A DNA stretch of 64,000 nucleotides, from the NCBI GenBank assembly GCA_963793645.1, contig CAWCAW010000007.1, forward strand, positions 1 to 64,000. Direction: 5' to 3'. Source of the DNA: CAWCAW01 sp963793645. GTDB taxonomy: Bacteria > Actinomycetota > Acidimicrobiia > Acidimicrobiales > UBA8190. Position numbers and translations under genes: made by a program. Below, one piece after another: positions 51,943 to 60,995 of the stretch (positions are counted from its first letter, which is position 1; each line of letters opens with the position of its first letter). The notes below the pieces were generated by a model. It had not been told where the DNA came from and searched no databases. It was given only the letters and a program-made list of their open reading frames with translations.

Positions 51943-52611
51943 ATGGGACTGCTCGACACCATTCTCGGGCGCACCAAGCCGGTGAAAGCCAATCTCGACG
52001 CACTGTTCGCGCTGCCTTCGGCGGCCGTGACACTGCAAGTCTCCACGGGGGTTGTCTCCACCGGCCGCGCCGGTGTCTGTTTCAAACCACCTGCCGGGCA
52101 ACCCTTCGCCGAGATGCAAGGCGAGCTCGAAAAGCTGTTGAAGCTCGACGAATCAGACCCCACCACGGCCCCGGCCGCCTCGGCGGCGGCGCTGACGGTG
52201 CGCCATGTAGGTGACAGCTTCGGCTACCGCTGGATCCTCGTCGAAGGGGGCCAGCTCGACGATCTGGTGACAAGGGTGCACATGGTGCACTCGTCTCTGG
52301 AAGATGCCGGGTGGAGCCAGCAGCTCTTGTGTTCGGTCTTCGGGTTCGCGCCGGCACCTCCCGACCCGGCGGCGGGGGCCACCGCCGATCCCGACCAGTC
52401 CATGGCGTCCGAGGCCTCCATTACGCAACCCGTCTACCTCGTCTACCTGGCCAAACGGGGAACCTTCTACCCCTTCGCCCCTACCGGCAAGGAACAGCGC
52501 GACTCGGAGTTGGAACTTCGCCTGAAGAGCGTGCTCGCCTCCGACCTCCCGTTTGAAACCGATCTGACTCGGTGGTTCCCGCTGTGGGACCTCCCCATCG
52601 CCTCACCCTGA
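51943..52611 (+). CDS. pspAB: PspA-associated protein PspAB
   Basis: 222 residues. MGLLDTILGRTKPVKANLDA and LFALPSAAVTLQ are characteristic, with the middle GYRWILVEGGQLDDLVTRVH and the C-terminal TQPVYLVYLAKRGTFYPFAP then LRLKSVLASDLPFETDLTRW. I recall this family under the name PspAB, often adjacent to htpX in actinobacteria. It is soluble. Its role is not defined. It follows htpX by 52 bp on the same strand and probably belongs to the operon. Confidence 0.8.
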   Translation: MGLLDTILGRTKPVKANLDALFALPSAAVTLQVSTGVVSTGRAGVCFKPPAGQPFAEMQGELEKLLKLDESDPTTAPAASAAALTVRHVGDSFGYRWILVEGGQLDDLVTRVHMVHSSLEDAGWSQQLLCSVFGFAPAPPDPAAGATADPDQSMASEASITQPVYLVYLAKRGTFYPFAPTGKEQRDSELELRLKSVLASDLPFETDLTRWFPLWDLPIASP

Positions 52612-52618
52612 TCGGCCG

Positions 52619-53638
52619 TCACGACGCGTAGGGGTCCCACGCCGGGGGTCCGGCATCGGCCTTCTCGAAGTACTCACACGCCGTCTCGACGAAGAAGCGC
52701 GGGTCGAGGCCGCTGCGTGCGCCGGCGACGAGCTGCAGCGCCGGGGTCAGGGCGCCGGCGCCGTCGAATTCCCATCGGGCTCCGTTGCCCTCGGCGGCAT
52801 TGAACACCTCCGCCAGAGGGGCCAGGTCCACTCGGGGCCGGGCCCGGCGACTCGCCAATCGGACCCAAGATTCATAGCGGTAGCGCAACTCGTAGAAGCC
52901 TGGTGCCACGGTGGCCACCCGCAGGCACGGGGTGGCCGAATGCACGGCGGCTCGATGCACAGCGGCGCCATGCACGTCGTCGCGATGCACAGGGGCGCGA
53001 TGCACGGCGGCGCCACTCACAGCGTGGGCCGCCTGAGCGAGTTGAGCGGAGTCGTGCACGGTGACGACGGCCAGGTCGACATCGTCGAACTCCTCCAAGG
53101 TCCACCACCCTTGGCTGCGCCCGTCGAGGGAGCCTTGGTACGCCGAGAACTCCGGACCCCACAGCGTTTCGAAGGCGGCCGGATCTTCCGTCACACGCGG
53201 CAACAGCTCCAATGTTGCCGCCAGCGATCCCGATCGGTTCAGGGCGCCGAGGGCGAATGCGACCATGGCGGCGCCGGGCTCGGTGACCACGTCGAAATCG
53301 CCGACGCGCGCCGCCTCGACCAAAAGCGGCCCGTGGGTGTTGGCCAAGCCCTCGTGCACCAACAAGGCGACCGAGACGACGCCGTCGACGTCTTTGTGAT
53401 CGACAGTGGCCACCGTCGCCGTTTTGGGGAACACGCCCGGCTGGTCGAGCGCGTGCAGGACGATCTGCGCGGAGAGGTCAGCCCAAAGAGCTTTGGGTGT
53501 CGGCGTGCCCGGCCAGTGCGACAACGTGAGGGCGGTGCCCAGGCGCGGCGAGCCGTCCACCATGACATGGGCCCGGCCCGCCAGCTCCTCCACGGGGAGA
53601 AACGCAAACGCGGGTCGGCGTCGAGTCGATCGGACCAC
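52619..53638 (-). CDS. DUF6687-like protein with short repeat insertion
   Basis: 339 residues. The start FAFLPVEELAGRAHVMVDGS, LGTALTLSHWPGTPTPKALW and VATVDHKDVDGVVSVALLVH recall the DUF6687 group of actinobacterial proteins. The last motif resembles the DHH-type aspartate pattern, but I would not infer phosphoesterase activity. Residues about 203-232 are a run of AAVHR/APVHR-like pentapeptides coded by a 15-bp repeat. It converges on pspAB with 7 bp between. GTG 53638 is used; the start is uncertain. Confidence 0.65.
   Translation of the reverse strand: MVRSTRRRPAFAFLPVEELAGRAHVMVDGSPRLGTALTLSHWPGTPTPKALWADLSAQIVLHALDQPGVFPKTATVATVDHKDVDGVVSVALLVHEGLANTHGPLLVEAARVGDFDVVTEPGAAMVAFALGALNRSGSLAATLELLPRVTEDPAAFETLWGPEFSAYQGSLDGRSQGWWTLEEFDDVDLAVVTVHDSAQLAQAAHAVSGAAVHRAPVHRDDVHGAAVHRAAVHSATPCLRVATVAPGFYELRYRYESWVRLASRRARPRVDLAPLAEVFNAAEGNGARWEFDGAGALTPALQLVAGARSGLDPRFFVETACEYFEKADAGPPAWDPYAS
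52940..53029. repeat. 15-bp degenerate tandem repeat inside the DUF6687-like gene
   Basis: Five units of the form ATGCACGGCGGCNCG plus a partial sixth, at 52940, 52955, 52970, 52985, 53000 and 53015. On the coding minus strand they give pentapeptides with a conserved Val-His. Confidence 0.75.
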
Positions 53639-53665
53639 AGGAAAGGACGCGGCGGTGCGAAGCGA

Positions 53666-53956
53666 CTACGACGGGGCTGGCACCATGGCGTCGATCTGGC
53701 GCGCCAGGTTGAGGTCGGCGTCGGTGATCCCCCCCGCCGAGTGCGTCGAGAGCCGCAAGGTGACGGTGTTCCAGCGGATGTCGATGTCGGGGTGATGATC
53801 GACCGCTTCGGCCAATGCCCCCACCGCGTTGACATAGATGAGCGCCTCGGCGAAATTCCGCCCGCGCCATTCCTTCACGAGCTGCCCATCCTGTCGTCGC
53901 CAGTCCATGTCGCGGGCCAGCGCCTCGTCCACCACCGCCGCATCGAGCACCTGCAC
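53666..53956 (-). CDS. 4a-hydroxytetrahydrobiopterin (pterin carbinolamine) dehydratase
   Basis: 96 residues from GTG 53956; the frame continues upstream, but TAGCGT ends 7 nt before this GTG and 96 residues is the normal family length. The active-site pattern AEAVDHHPDIDIRWNTVTLR with the conserved His-His-Pro is clear, preceded by WRRQDGQLVKEWRGRNFAEA. The enzyme dehydrates 4a-hydroxytetrahydropterins in recycling of the cofactor of aromatic amino acid hydroxylases; in bacteria lacking these it may act in pterin metabolism more broadly. Confidence 0.88.
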   Translation of the reverse strand: MQVLDAAVVDEALARDMDWRRQDGQLVKEWRGRNFAEALIYVNAVGALAEAVDHHPDIDIRWNTVTLRLSTHSAGGITDADLNLARQIDAMVPAPS

Positions 53957-53963
53957 GGGCGAG

Positions 53964-53969
53964 ACGCTA
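53964..53969 (-). promoter_or_regulatory. -10 box TAGCGT of the pterin dehydratase gene
   Basis: Ends 7 nt before GTG 53956. Confidence 0.55.
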
Positions 53970-54006
53970 GCGCCTGCGTTTGCCACGCTCCTTCCCACCA
54001 GACGCC

Positions 54007-55395
54007 TTATGGGTGCGTCATGTCCTCGGGTCGCACGGCCTGGTCGAACTCCTCGCCGCTGAGATAGCCCAAGGCGACCACAGCCTCTCGCAGCGTCGAC
54101 CCCTCGGTGTGCGCCTTTTTGGCCACCAGGGCGGCCTTGTCGTAGCCGATGAGGGGATTGAGAGCGGTCACGAGCATCAAGGAGTTGTTGAGGTTCTGCC
54201 TGATCCGCGGCAGGTCGGGCTCGATCCCCTCGACGCAGTACCGGCGGAAGGTGCCTGTTGCATCGGTCAGTAGGCCCACCGAGTGCAACACGTTGTGGAT
54301 GATCACGGGCTTGCACACGTTGAGCTCGAGGTTGCCCCGGCTCCCCGCCACCGCCACCGCGGCGTCGTTGCCCATGACCTGAATGCACACCATCATCATG
54401 GCTTCGCACTGGGTGGGGTTGACCTTGCCCGGCATGATCGAGGAGCCCGGCTCGTTGGGCGGAAGGACCAGTTCACCCAAACCACTGCGGGGTCCCGAGC
54501 CGAGCCAGCGGATGTCGTCGGCGATCTTGGTGAGCGACACCGCCAACGTGCGCAAGGTGGAGCTCGTGTGCACCAGGGCGTCATGGGCAGCCAAGGCGGC
54601 GAACTTGTTGGGCGCCGACACGAAGGGGAGTCCCGTGGCGTTGGCGATGTGACGGGCCACCCGGTCGCCGAACTCGACATGGGTGTTGAGCCCCGTTCCC
54701 ACCGCCGTGCCCCCCAAGGCGAGCTCGTAGAGATCGCCGAGCCCGCCGCGCAGGCGAGCCATATCGGCGTCCAACTGCGCCACATAACCGGAGAACTCCT
54801 GGCCGAGGGTGAGAGGAACAGCATCCATCAAGTGGGTACGACCGATCTTGACGACCCCGGCCAGCTCGCCTGCTTTGACGTCGAGCGCATTTCGCAATTC
54901 CGCCACGGCGGGCAGCAGGGCATTGACGATCTCCTCGGCCGCGGCGATGTGCATGGCGGTGGGAAAGGTGTCGTTGGACGACTGCGACATGTTCACGTCG
55001 TCGTTGGGGTGCACCGGTTTCTTGGACCCCATCTCCCCTCCGGCCATCTCGATGGCTCGGTTGGAGATCACCTCGTTGGCGTTCATGTTCGTCTGGGTCC
55101 CGCTGCCGGTCTGCCAGATGCGGAGAGGGAAATGCGCATCCAAGGTGCCATCACGCACCTGGCGCGCCGCCGCCACGATCAGCTCGGCCCGGGTGTCGTC
55201 GAGCTTGCCCAGCTCGGCGTTGGTCAGCGCGGCGGCTTCCTTCAACGTGCCGAAAGCCCGAATGACGGCCCGGGGCATCTTGTCTTCGCCGATGGCGAAA
55301 TGGACCAGCGAGCGGGCCGTCTGCGCACCCCAGTAGCGGTCAGCGGGAACCTCGATGGGTCCCATGGAGTCGGTCTCGATGCGCGTCGTGGTCAC
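54007..55395 (-). CDS. fumC: class II fumarate hydratase
   Basis: 462 residues from GTG 55395 (AAAGGCGACC upstream); longer in-frame extension to 55848 has no family similarity. VTTTRIETDSMGPIEVPADR and YWGAQTARSL open the protein, WQTGSGTQTNMNANEVISNR and KPVHPNDDVNMSQSSNDTFP are conserved blocks, and the signature GSSIMPGKVNPTQCE carries the catalytic Ser loop. It converts fumarate to malate in the citric acid cycle, as a cytoplasmic homotetramer. It is divergent from ald. Confidence 0.95.
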   Translation of the reverse strand: MTTTRIETDSMGPIEVPADRYWGAQTARSLVHFAIGEDKMPRAVIRAFGTLKEAAALTNAELGKLDDTRAELIVAAARQVRDGTLDAHFPLRIWQTGSGTQTNMNANEVISNRAIEMAGGEMGSKKPVHPNDDVNMSQSSNDTFPTAMHIAAAEEIVNALLPAVAELRNALDVKAGELAGVVKIGRTHLMDAVPLTLGQEFSGYVAQLDADMARLRGGLGDLYELALGGTAVGTGLNTHVEFGDRVARHIANATGLPFVSAPNKFAALAAHDALVHTSSTLRTLAVSLTKIADDIRWLGSGPRSGLGELVLPPNEPGSSIMPGKVNPTQCEAMMMVCIQVMGNDAAVAVAGSRGNLELNVCKPVIIHNVLHSVGLLTDATGTFRRYCVEGIEPDLPRIRQNLNNSLMLVTALNPLIGYDKAALVAKKAHTEGSTLREAVVALGYLSGEEFDQAVRPEDMTHP

Positions 55396-55553
55396 CTGGT
55401 CGCCTTTCTTGGAAGTGCTGGGCGTGCTCGTGGCGGCCCTGCCCGTGCTCGCCTGACTCCACGGTACCGGGACCCCGGGTCGCGCTCCAGGTGAGAAGCC
55501 CGACCACTCAGCACCGGGGCGGGCGGGGGGCTCCGCCGCGGACGGGTCGGCAC

Positions 55554-55559
55554 TAGCGT
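55554..55559 (+). promoter_or_regulatory. -10 box TAGCGT of ald
   Basis: Ends 7 nt before GTG 55567; leaderless arrangement. Confidence 0.55.
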
Positions 55560-55566
55560 CGGCAGC

Positions 55567-56676
55567 GTGATCGTGGGCGTTCCCTCCGAAGTCAAACCGG
55601 GAGAGAACCGAGTGGCCGTCACCCCCGACGGGGTGCGCGAGCTGAGCGCCCATGGACACGGCGTGCTGGTGGAGACCGGCGCCGGCGCCGGGTCTGCGCT
55701 CACCGACGCCGACTACGTCGCCGCCGGAGCCACCATGGTGTCGGCCGAGGATGCCTGGGGTGCCCAGCTCGTCCTCAAGGTCAAAGAGCCTCAAGTACAA
55801 GAGCACCGGTTCTTTCGCGCCGATCTCGTGCTCTTCACGTATCTCCATCTGGCTGCGTATCCGGAGCTGGCAGACGCCCTGCTCACCTCCGGGGTGACGG
55901 CACTGGGCTACGAGACCGTGCGCCTGGCGTCAGGAGCGTTGCCCCTCCTCGCCCCCATGAGCGAGGTGGCCGGTCGCCTCGCCCCTCAGATCGGCGCCCA
56001 CTTCCTCGAGCGCGACAACGGGGGCCGCGGCGTCCTGCTCGGCGGCGCCCCCGGCGTCCGTCCGGCGCGCGTGGTGGTGATCGGGGCGGGAACGGTCGGA
56101 TCCAACGCCGCCTGGATCGCCCAGGGCATGGAGGCCGAGGTCTTTCTCATCGACCGCGACTTGGACCGGTTGCGCATGGTGGACCAGATCCACCGGGGAC
56201 GCATCATGACGCTCATGTCGAACCGGGGGGTGATCGAGAGGTCTCTGCTCGAAGCCGACCTTCTCATCGGTGCGGTGCTGGTGCCCGGGGGCCGCGCCCC
56301 GATCGTGGTGACCGAGGACATGGTGGCGCAGATGAAGCCCGGCACCGTGATCGTCGACGTGGCCGTGGACCAAGGCGGTTGCGTGGCCACGACGGTGGAG
56401 ACCACCCACGAGCACCCGGTGGTGGTCAAACACGGTGTTCTGCACTACGGCGTAGGCAACATCCCCTCCGCGGTCCCCCACACATCGACCTATGCGCTCA
56501 CCAACGCCACCTTCCCCTACGCGTTGGCGGTGGCCGACCATGGCGTGCGAGGGGCCATCGCCGCCGACCCGTCATTGGCCGGCGGACTGCTCACCTTGTC
56601 AGGTGTTCTCACCAACGAAGCCGTAGCCGAGGCGCTCGGTCGCTCCGCGGCGGCTCCGGATTCGTTATGGCCATGA
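55567..56676 (+). CDS. ald: alanine dehydrogenase
   Basis: 369 residues from GTG 55567. It begins VIVGVPSEVKPGENRVAVTP, has the substrate-binding Lys in VLKVKEPQ and the catalytic His in FTYLHLAAYPEL, and the NAD-binding VVVIGAGTVGSNAAWIAQGM. Length and motifs match Ald, which interconverts alanine and pyruvate with NAD. In actinobacteria it serves alanine catabolism and redox balance at low oxygen. It converges on an LLM gene. Confidence 0.94.
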   Translation: MIVGVPSEVKPGENRVAVTPDGVRELSAHGHGVLVETGAGAGSALTDADYVAAGATMVSAEDAWGAQLVLKVKEPQVQEHRFFRADLVLFTYLHLAAYPELADALLTSGVTALGYETVRLASGALPLLAPMSEVAGRLAPQIGAHFLERDNGGRGVLLGGAPGVRPARVVVIGAGTVGSNAAWIAQGMEAEVFLIDRDLDRLRMVDQIHRGRIMTLMSNRGVIERSLLEADLLIGAVLVPGGRAPIVVTEDMVAQMKPGTVIVDVAVDQGGCVATTVETTHEHPVVVKHGVLHYGVGNIPSAVPHTSTYALTNATFPYALAVADHGVRGAIAADPSLAGGLLTLSGVLTNEAVAEALGRSAAAPDSLWP

Positions 56677-56694
56677 CGAGGGGTGTCGCTCGCC

Positions 56695-57675
56695 TCAGCT
56701 GACGGTGTCGATACCCCCGAAGGCCTCGGTCAGGGTCCGACCGGCCAGGGCCACGGTGTCGAGGTCATAGGCAGTCGGCATGTTGAACACCAGCCCATCG
56801 AGCCCAGCGTCGAGGTAACGTGCCACCTGGGTCACCACCGCATCGGGATCTCCGGCCACCACCATCGACCGCGCCATGTCGTCGGACAGATGGACACGGG
56901 CCTGGTGCTCTCGTAACTGCTGCTCGGCTTCGGCCGCGCTGGGCGCGATGACCAATGTCCCCAACCGTGTCTTGGTGATGGTGGCGGGGTCGCGCCCCAC
57001 GTCATCACAGTGGGTAGCCAATACGTCGAGCTTGTGGGCCACGGTGTCGACGTCGCCGAAGATGTTGCAGGCATCGCCGTACTGCGCCACCAGTCGCAAG
57101 GTGCGCCGTTCGCCGCTGCCACCGATGAGGATGGGTGGTCCACCGCCCTGGCGCGGGCGGGGCCGATTGACGGCTCCCCGGATCTGGTAGTACCTCCCTT
57201 CGAAGCTGGGCGCCTCTTCGGTGAACATCAAACGGCAGATTTGCAGTGCCTCTTCGAGCCGGCTGAATCGTTCGGTCAAGGGCGGAAATGCGAAGCCCAG
57301 ACCCTCGTGCTCAGCGTCGAACCAGGCGGCGCCAATGCCGAGCACGGCGCGACCGTTCGACAACACGTCGAGGGCCGTCACCTCTTTGGCCAAAAGTGCG
57401 GGGTTCCGGTAGGTGACACCGCTGACCATGGCGCCCAACCGAGCGCGCCTGGTGCGGGCGGCCAGGCCACCGAGCAGCGTGTACGCCTCGAACATGGGCT
57501 CGTCGCGTCCGCCCACCATCGGGATTTGAAAGAAATGGTCCATGACCCACACGGAGTCGAAGCCCGACGACTCAGCGCACTGCGCAATCGACACCACCTG
57601 TTCGAACAGGTTCGTGGGGTCTTGCGGGTAGGTGAAACTCGGGATCTGCAGTCCAAAACGGGTCACGGGAGCCAT
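56695..57675 (-). CDS. LLM-class F420-dependent oxidoreductase
   Basis: 326 residues. FGLQIPSFTYPQDPTNLFEQ, GFDSVWVMDHFFQIPMVGGR and VLGIGAAWFDAEHEGLGFAF are typical of the TIGR03560-like branch of F420-dependent LLM proteins; PRQGGGPPILIGGSGERRTL follows. The substrate is unknown. TAGGTT lies 8 nt before ATG 57675. It is the third F420-type LLM gene in the window, so the host is rich in F420 chemistry. Confidence 0.84.
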   Translation of the reverse strand: MAPVTRFGLQIPSFTYPQDPTNLFEQVVSIAQCAESSGFDSVWVMDHFFQIPMVGGRDEPMFEAYTLLGGLAARTRRARLGAMVSGVTYRNPALLAKEVTALDVLSNGRAVLGIGAAWFDAEHEGLGFAFPPLTERFSRLEEALQICRLMFTEEAPSFEGRYYQIRGAVNRPRPRQGGGPPILIGGSGERRTLRLVAQYGDACNIFGDVDTVAHKLDVLATHCDDVGRDPATITKTRLGTLVIAPSAAEAEQQLREHQARVHLSDDMARSMVVAGDPDAVVTQVARYLDAGLDGLVFNMPTAYDLDTVALAGRTLTEAFGGIDTVS

Positions 57676-57686
57676 GGCCGGCCAAC

Positions 57687-58088
57687 CTAGTGTCGCGCGT
57701 CGCCGGGCGCGGCCAACCGGGCCAGAAATGTGCCGGCACCCTCGACCGCGGCGCCCAGCGCGTGCACCCGCTGCGCCAGAAGACGATCCGACGTCACCAC
57801 CACCAGGTCGGCGCCCGCATCGTCGAGGAGGACCGGCGTCACCTCCACCACCACATCGTCAGCGGCGTTGGGGCCGCCCGGCGCGAACAAGGCGATCACC
57901 CCGAAGCCAGCGGCGCGTTGCGCTTCGTCGGGACCGGGGCGGCCGTCGAAGACCACCACTACGTGGTGGCCGGCCGTAACGAGGCCGACCAGCTCCCCCA
58001 CCAAAGCCCGCCGTGCCCCCGGGCGATCGCGCCACCACCCGTCAGGTCGGGATCCGATGACGTTCATACCGTCGACCACGAAGTGCAC
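57687..58088 (-). CDS. NYN-domain (YacP-like) RNA-binding protein
   Basis: 133 residues from GTG 58088, giving VHFVVDGMNVIGSRPDGWWR at the start; the frame is open to 58166 but that region is low in similarity and overlaps dprA. VVVVFDGRPGPDEAQ, NAADDVVVEV and VVTSDRLLAQRVHALGA are the other PIN/NYN blocks with the acidic residues of a possible nuclease site. The family is thought to process RNA. It is downstream of dprA and on the same strand. Confidence 0.8.
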   Translation of the reverse strand: MHFVVDGMNVIGSRPDGWWRDRPGARRALVGELVGLVTAGHHVVVVFDGRPGPDEAQRAAGFGVIALFAPGGPNAADDVVVEVTPVLLDDAGADLVVVTSDRLLAQRVHALGAAVEGAGTFLARLAAPGDARH

Positions 58089-58141
58089 GCCGCCCAGCTT
58101 GCCGCCTGAGCCGGCCCCGGACCCAACGGGCCGCCGTGACG

Positions 58142-59288
58142 TCACGACCGCGGCAAGGACCACCATCCATGGGACTCTTCAGCGAGATCAACCGCCAGCA
58201 GTTGTTCGAGGGCCAGAGCCACGTCCCCGAGCACAAGACCGCATCGACGCACCACGGTGTCGATCGAAGCCGGGTCGTGATCGAGGGCACGTCGCACCCG
58301 GGTTGCCTTTTCGTTCAGTTGCGGCTCCCTGACCGGTCGGCCCTTTTGTGGCGGGTCCGGGCGGCGCGGGCGGCGTGGCGGGTGGACCTCGGGATGCCCG
58401 GCAATAGCCAGGTCCACTGCGCTCAACACGTCCTCGACGCCACGCACGAGCTGAGCCCCACCATCGGCGAGCAAGGCGTTGGTTCCGAACGAAGCGGCGC
58501 TGCGCACGGACCCGGGATATGCGGCCACTGTCACGTTTCGCTTGACCGCCGCTGCTCACCGTGTGCAGGGACCCCCCTTTGGCATGGCACTCGACGACCA
58601 CCACCACGTGGGCGACGGCCGCCATGACGCGGTTTCGCACCGCGAACCACCATCGAGCACTGGGGACACCGGGAGGGACCTCGGAGAGCAAGGCGCCTCG
58701 CTGGGCCACCGATGTCCGCAGCGCCACATGCGCCCGGGGCCCGGGCGCGTCGTGGGCGGTGCCGAGCACCCCTACCGGCGCGCCGGGGCCATCACTGTCG
58801 AGCACCCCGCCATGGGCGGCGGCGTCAATGCCGGCGGCCAGTCCGGAGACGACCACGACATCGGCGTGCGCCAACCCCCGGCCGAGCTCCAACGCCAATC
58901 CCAACCCATAAGGGGTAGCACCGCGTGTACCGACCACAGCCACCCGAGCCTTGGCTTCGAGCACCCCCGGGTCGCCCGAGGTGAACAAAACCGCCGGTGC
59001 TTGAAAGTCCGTCGCCAACGACGGCGGGTACTGGGGGCTTCCGAGCACTCGAACACTCACGGCGCCCGAGAGGCACGCCGCCTCGACGCGTTCGACCACA
59101 CCGGGCCGCGCCGAGGCACGGTAGTGACCGTCGCGATCGGCTGGATGGCGACCCGCGGCCAGGGCCTCCCATGCGTCGGGTGGGCCGTAATCGGTCAAGA
59201 ACTGGCGCAGCTTCCCCGGAGACGCCCCCAAGGACGCCAGAGCGGCGGCAAAACGTTGGTCGACGGAGAGTCCGGTGGTGGCCGTCAT
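58142..59288 (-). pseudogene. dprA: dprA (smf) with a single-base frameshift
   Basis: From GTG/ATG at 59288 the frame gives a SAM-like N-terminus, the DprA Rossmann core with VAVVGTRGATPYGLGLALEL, VVVSGLAAGIDAAAHGGVLD and AHVVVVVECHAKGGSLHTV. One extra base at about 58556 then shifts it. In the next frame AAAVKRNVTVAAYPGSVRSA then ASFGTNALLADGGAQLVRGV completes the core, and a winged-helix domain follows to the TGA at 58142. Correcting the base yields about 380 residues. DprA loads RecA on incoming single-stranded DNA in transformation. The first frame alone would end in 100 residues of nonsense. It overlaps comM by 4 bp upstream. Confidence 0.85.
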
Positions 59289-60805
59289 GTCGTCACCGAC
59301 GGCATCAACGCGCTGCGAGCGGCTCGAAGCTGCAATGCCTCAGCCACATGTTGCTCGTCCACGAGTTCGGCGCCACCTTCAAGATCGGCGACGGTCCGAG
59401 CCACCCGCCGTACGCGTTGTAGCCCGCGCCCCGACAGCGACCCGCTGCGCAGTCGTCGCTCGAGAAGAGCAGCCGCGTCCACTGTGAGCGGTACCGATGT
59501 GGTCAGTGTCTCCCCGGGAAGTTCGGCGTTGGCGCGCACACCTCGGTCCAGCGCCATCAAGCGCGCGAATCGCACTCGCTCGCCCACCGTGATGGAGGAC
59601 TCCCCCGGTGGTCCGTCCAAAAGGTCATCGACCTCGGGACGTCCCAATGAGACGGCCAGGTCGAAACGATCGAGGAGCGGGCTCGACAAATGACGGAAAT
59701 AGCGCGCCCTGGATTGGTCGCCGCATCGGCACCCACCGGGCAGGCTGCCCTCGCCACACGGGCAAGGGTTCATGGCTCCCACCAAGATGAAGCGCGCCGG
59801 GAGGTCGGCGGCGTTGCGGGCACGCCTGATGCGCACCACCCCTTCCTCGAGGGGCTGGCGCAGCATGTCGAGCACACCGGCGTGAAATTCAGCCATCTCA
59901 TCGAGAAAGAGCACCCCGCAGTGCGCCAGGCTCACCTCACCGGGCCGTAGCGAGGCCGTCCCTCCGCCGATGATCGCCACCGCCGTGGCGCTGTGATGCG
60001 GAGCCCGCAACGGCGGACGTTCGGGGAGTCCGGTCATGCCCACCGACAGGCCCGCCGCCGAGTGGACGCGGGTCACCTCGAGCGCCTCGTCGCGACCAAG
60101 GGGAGGAAGAAGGCCGACGAGGCGCATCGCCAACATGGTCTTGCCTGAACCCGGGGGCCCGACCATCAAGAGATGGTGTCCGCCCGCGGCAGCCACTTCC
60201 ACGGCGCGCCGTCCGAGCACCTGGCCCCGCACGTCGGCGAGATCCGGGACCGGTTGGACCGGGCGCGCCGCTGGGGTCAAGAACCGCACCGACATCCACG
60301 GCCGCTGACCACCCAAGGCGGCCACCACCTCCCTCAGGCTCTGGGCGGGTCGCACCACTCCCCGCGCCACCAAGGCGGCCTCGGCCGCGCACGGGACGGG
60401 TACCACCACGTTGCCGGCACTGAGGGCATCGACGAGGGGCACCACCCCGGGAACGGCCCGCAGTGACCCGTCCAGGCCGAGCTCGCCCAAAAAAGCCGCG
60501 TCCGCCACGGCATCGGGCGCGATGGCCCCGCTGGCCACCAACACCCCGATGGCGATGGGAAGGTCGAGGCCGGCCCCGGCCTTTTTGATCCCTGACGGAG
60601 CCAGGTTGACGGTGATGCGCTGCTGGGGCCACGGCAGGTTGCTCGAGAGCACGGCGGCGCGCACCCGGTCACGTGATTCGCGCACCGCCGCGTCGGGAAG
60701 GCCGACCACGGTGAAGCCGGGCAACCCCGTCGACACATGGACCTCAACGGCGACAGGGCACCCGTCGACGCCGTTGAGGGTGGCAGAAGAGATACACGCG
60801 AGCAC
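59285..60805 (-). CDS. comM: ComM/YifB-family Mg-chelatase-like AAA ATPase
   Basis: 506 residues from GTG 60805, with GTGGGAG upstream; the frame is open to 60892 but VLACISSATLNGVDGCPVAV is the family start. Order: Lon-like N-terminal domain (1-160), AAA domain with Walker A VGPPGSGKTMLAMRL, Walker B GVLFLDEMAEF, then CPCGEGSLPGGCRCG and the C-terminal Mg_chelatase_C. In transforming bacteria ComM is a branch-migration helicase for strand integration. The stop overlaps the dprA start, the gene order usual in actinobacteria. Confidence 0.9.
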   Translation of the reverse strand: MLACISSATLNGVDGCPVAVEVHVSTGLPGFTVVGLPDAAVRESRDRVRAAVLSSNLPWPQQRITVNLAPSGIKKAGAGLDLPIAIGVLVASGAIAPDAVADAAFLGELGLDGSLRAVPGVVPLVDALSAGNVVVPVPCAAEAALVARGVVRPAQSLREVVAALGGQRPWMSVRFLTPAARPVQPVPDLADVRGQVLGRRAVEVAAAGGHHLLMVGPPGSGKTMLAMRLVGLLPPLGRDEALEVTRVHSAAGLSVGMTGLPERPPLRAPHHSATAVAIIGGGTASLRPGEVSLAHCGVLFLDEMAEFHAGVLDMLRQPLEEGVVRIRRARNAADLPARFILVGAMNPCPCGEGSLPGGCRCGDQSRARYFRHLSSPLLDRFDLAVSLGRPEVDDLLDGPPGESSITVGERVRFARLMALDRGVRANAELPGETLTTSVPLTVDAAALLERRLRSGSLSGRGLQRVRRVARTVADLEGGAELVDEQHVAEALQLRAARSALMPSVTT

Positions 60806-60938
60806 GACAACTCCCACTGCGGCCGGCGAGCACGAAGGCTCGGGCTGATTCGAAGAGGGCCGAATATTCGTGAGGCGCCGGCCACTCAACACGCCGTGGG
60901 CACCCTACGGCGGGGGTGTGACAGTCGAACGACGCTCG

Positions 60939-60995
60939 ACTGCGCTCGGAACGACGCTCGACTGCGCTCGACTGCGCTCGACTGCGCTCGACTGC
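60939..60995. repeat. 10-bp tandem repeat at the end of the small gene
   Basis: ACTGCGCTCG occurs three times in tandem at 60961-60990 and once more at 60939-60948; the run ends against the stop codon of the gene at 60995. Confidence 0.7.

Noticed and set aside
52940..54067. 375-codon plus frame starting with Met-His repeats
   Set aside because: Antisense reading of the repeat in the DUF6687-like gene and of the pterin dehydratase gene.
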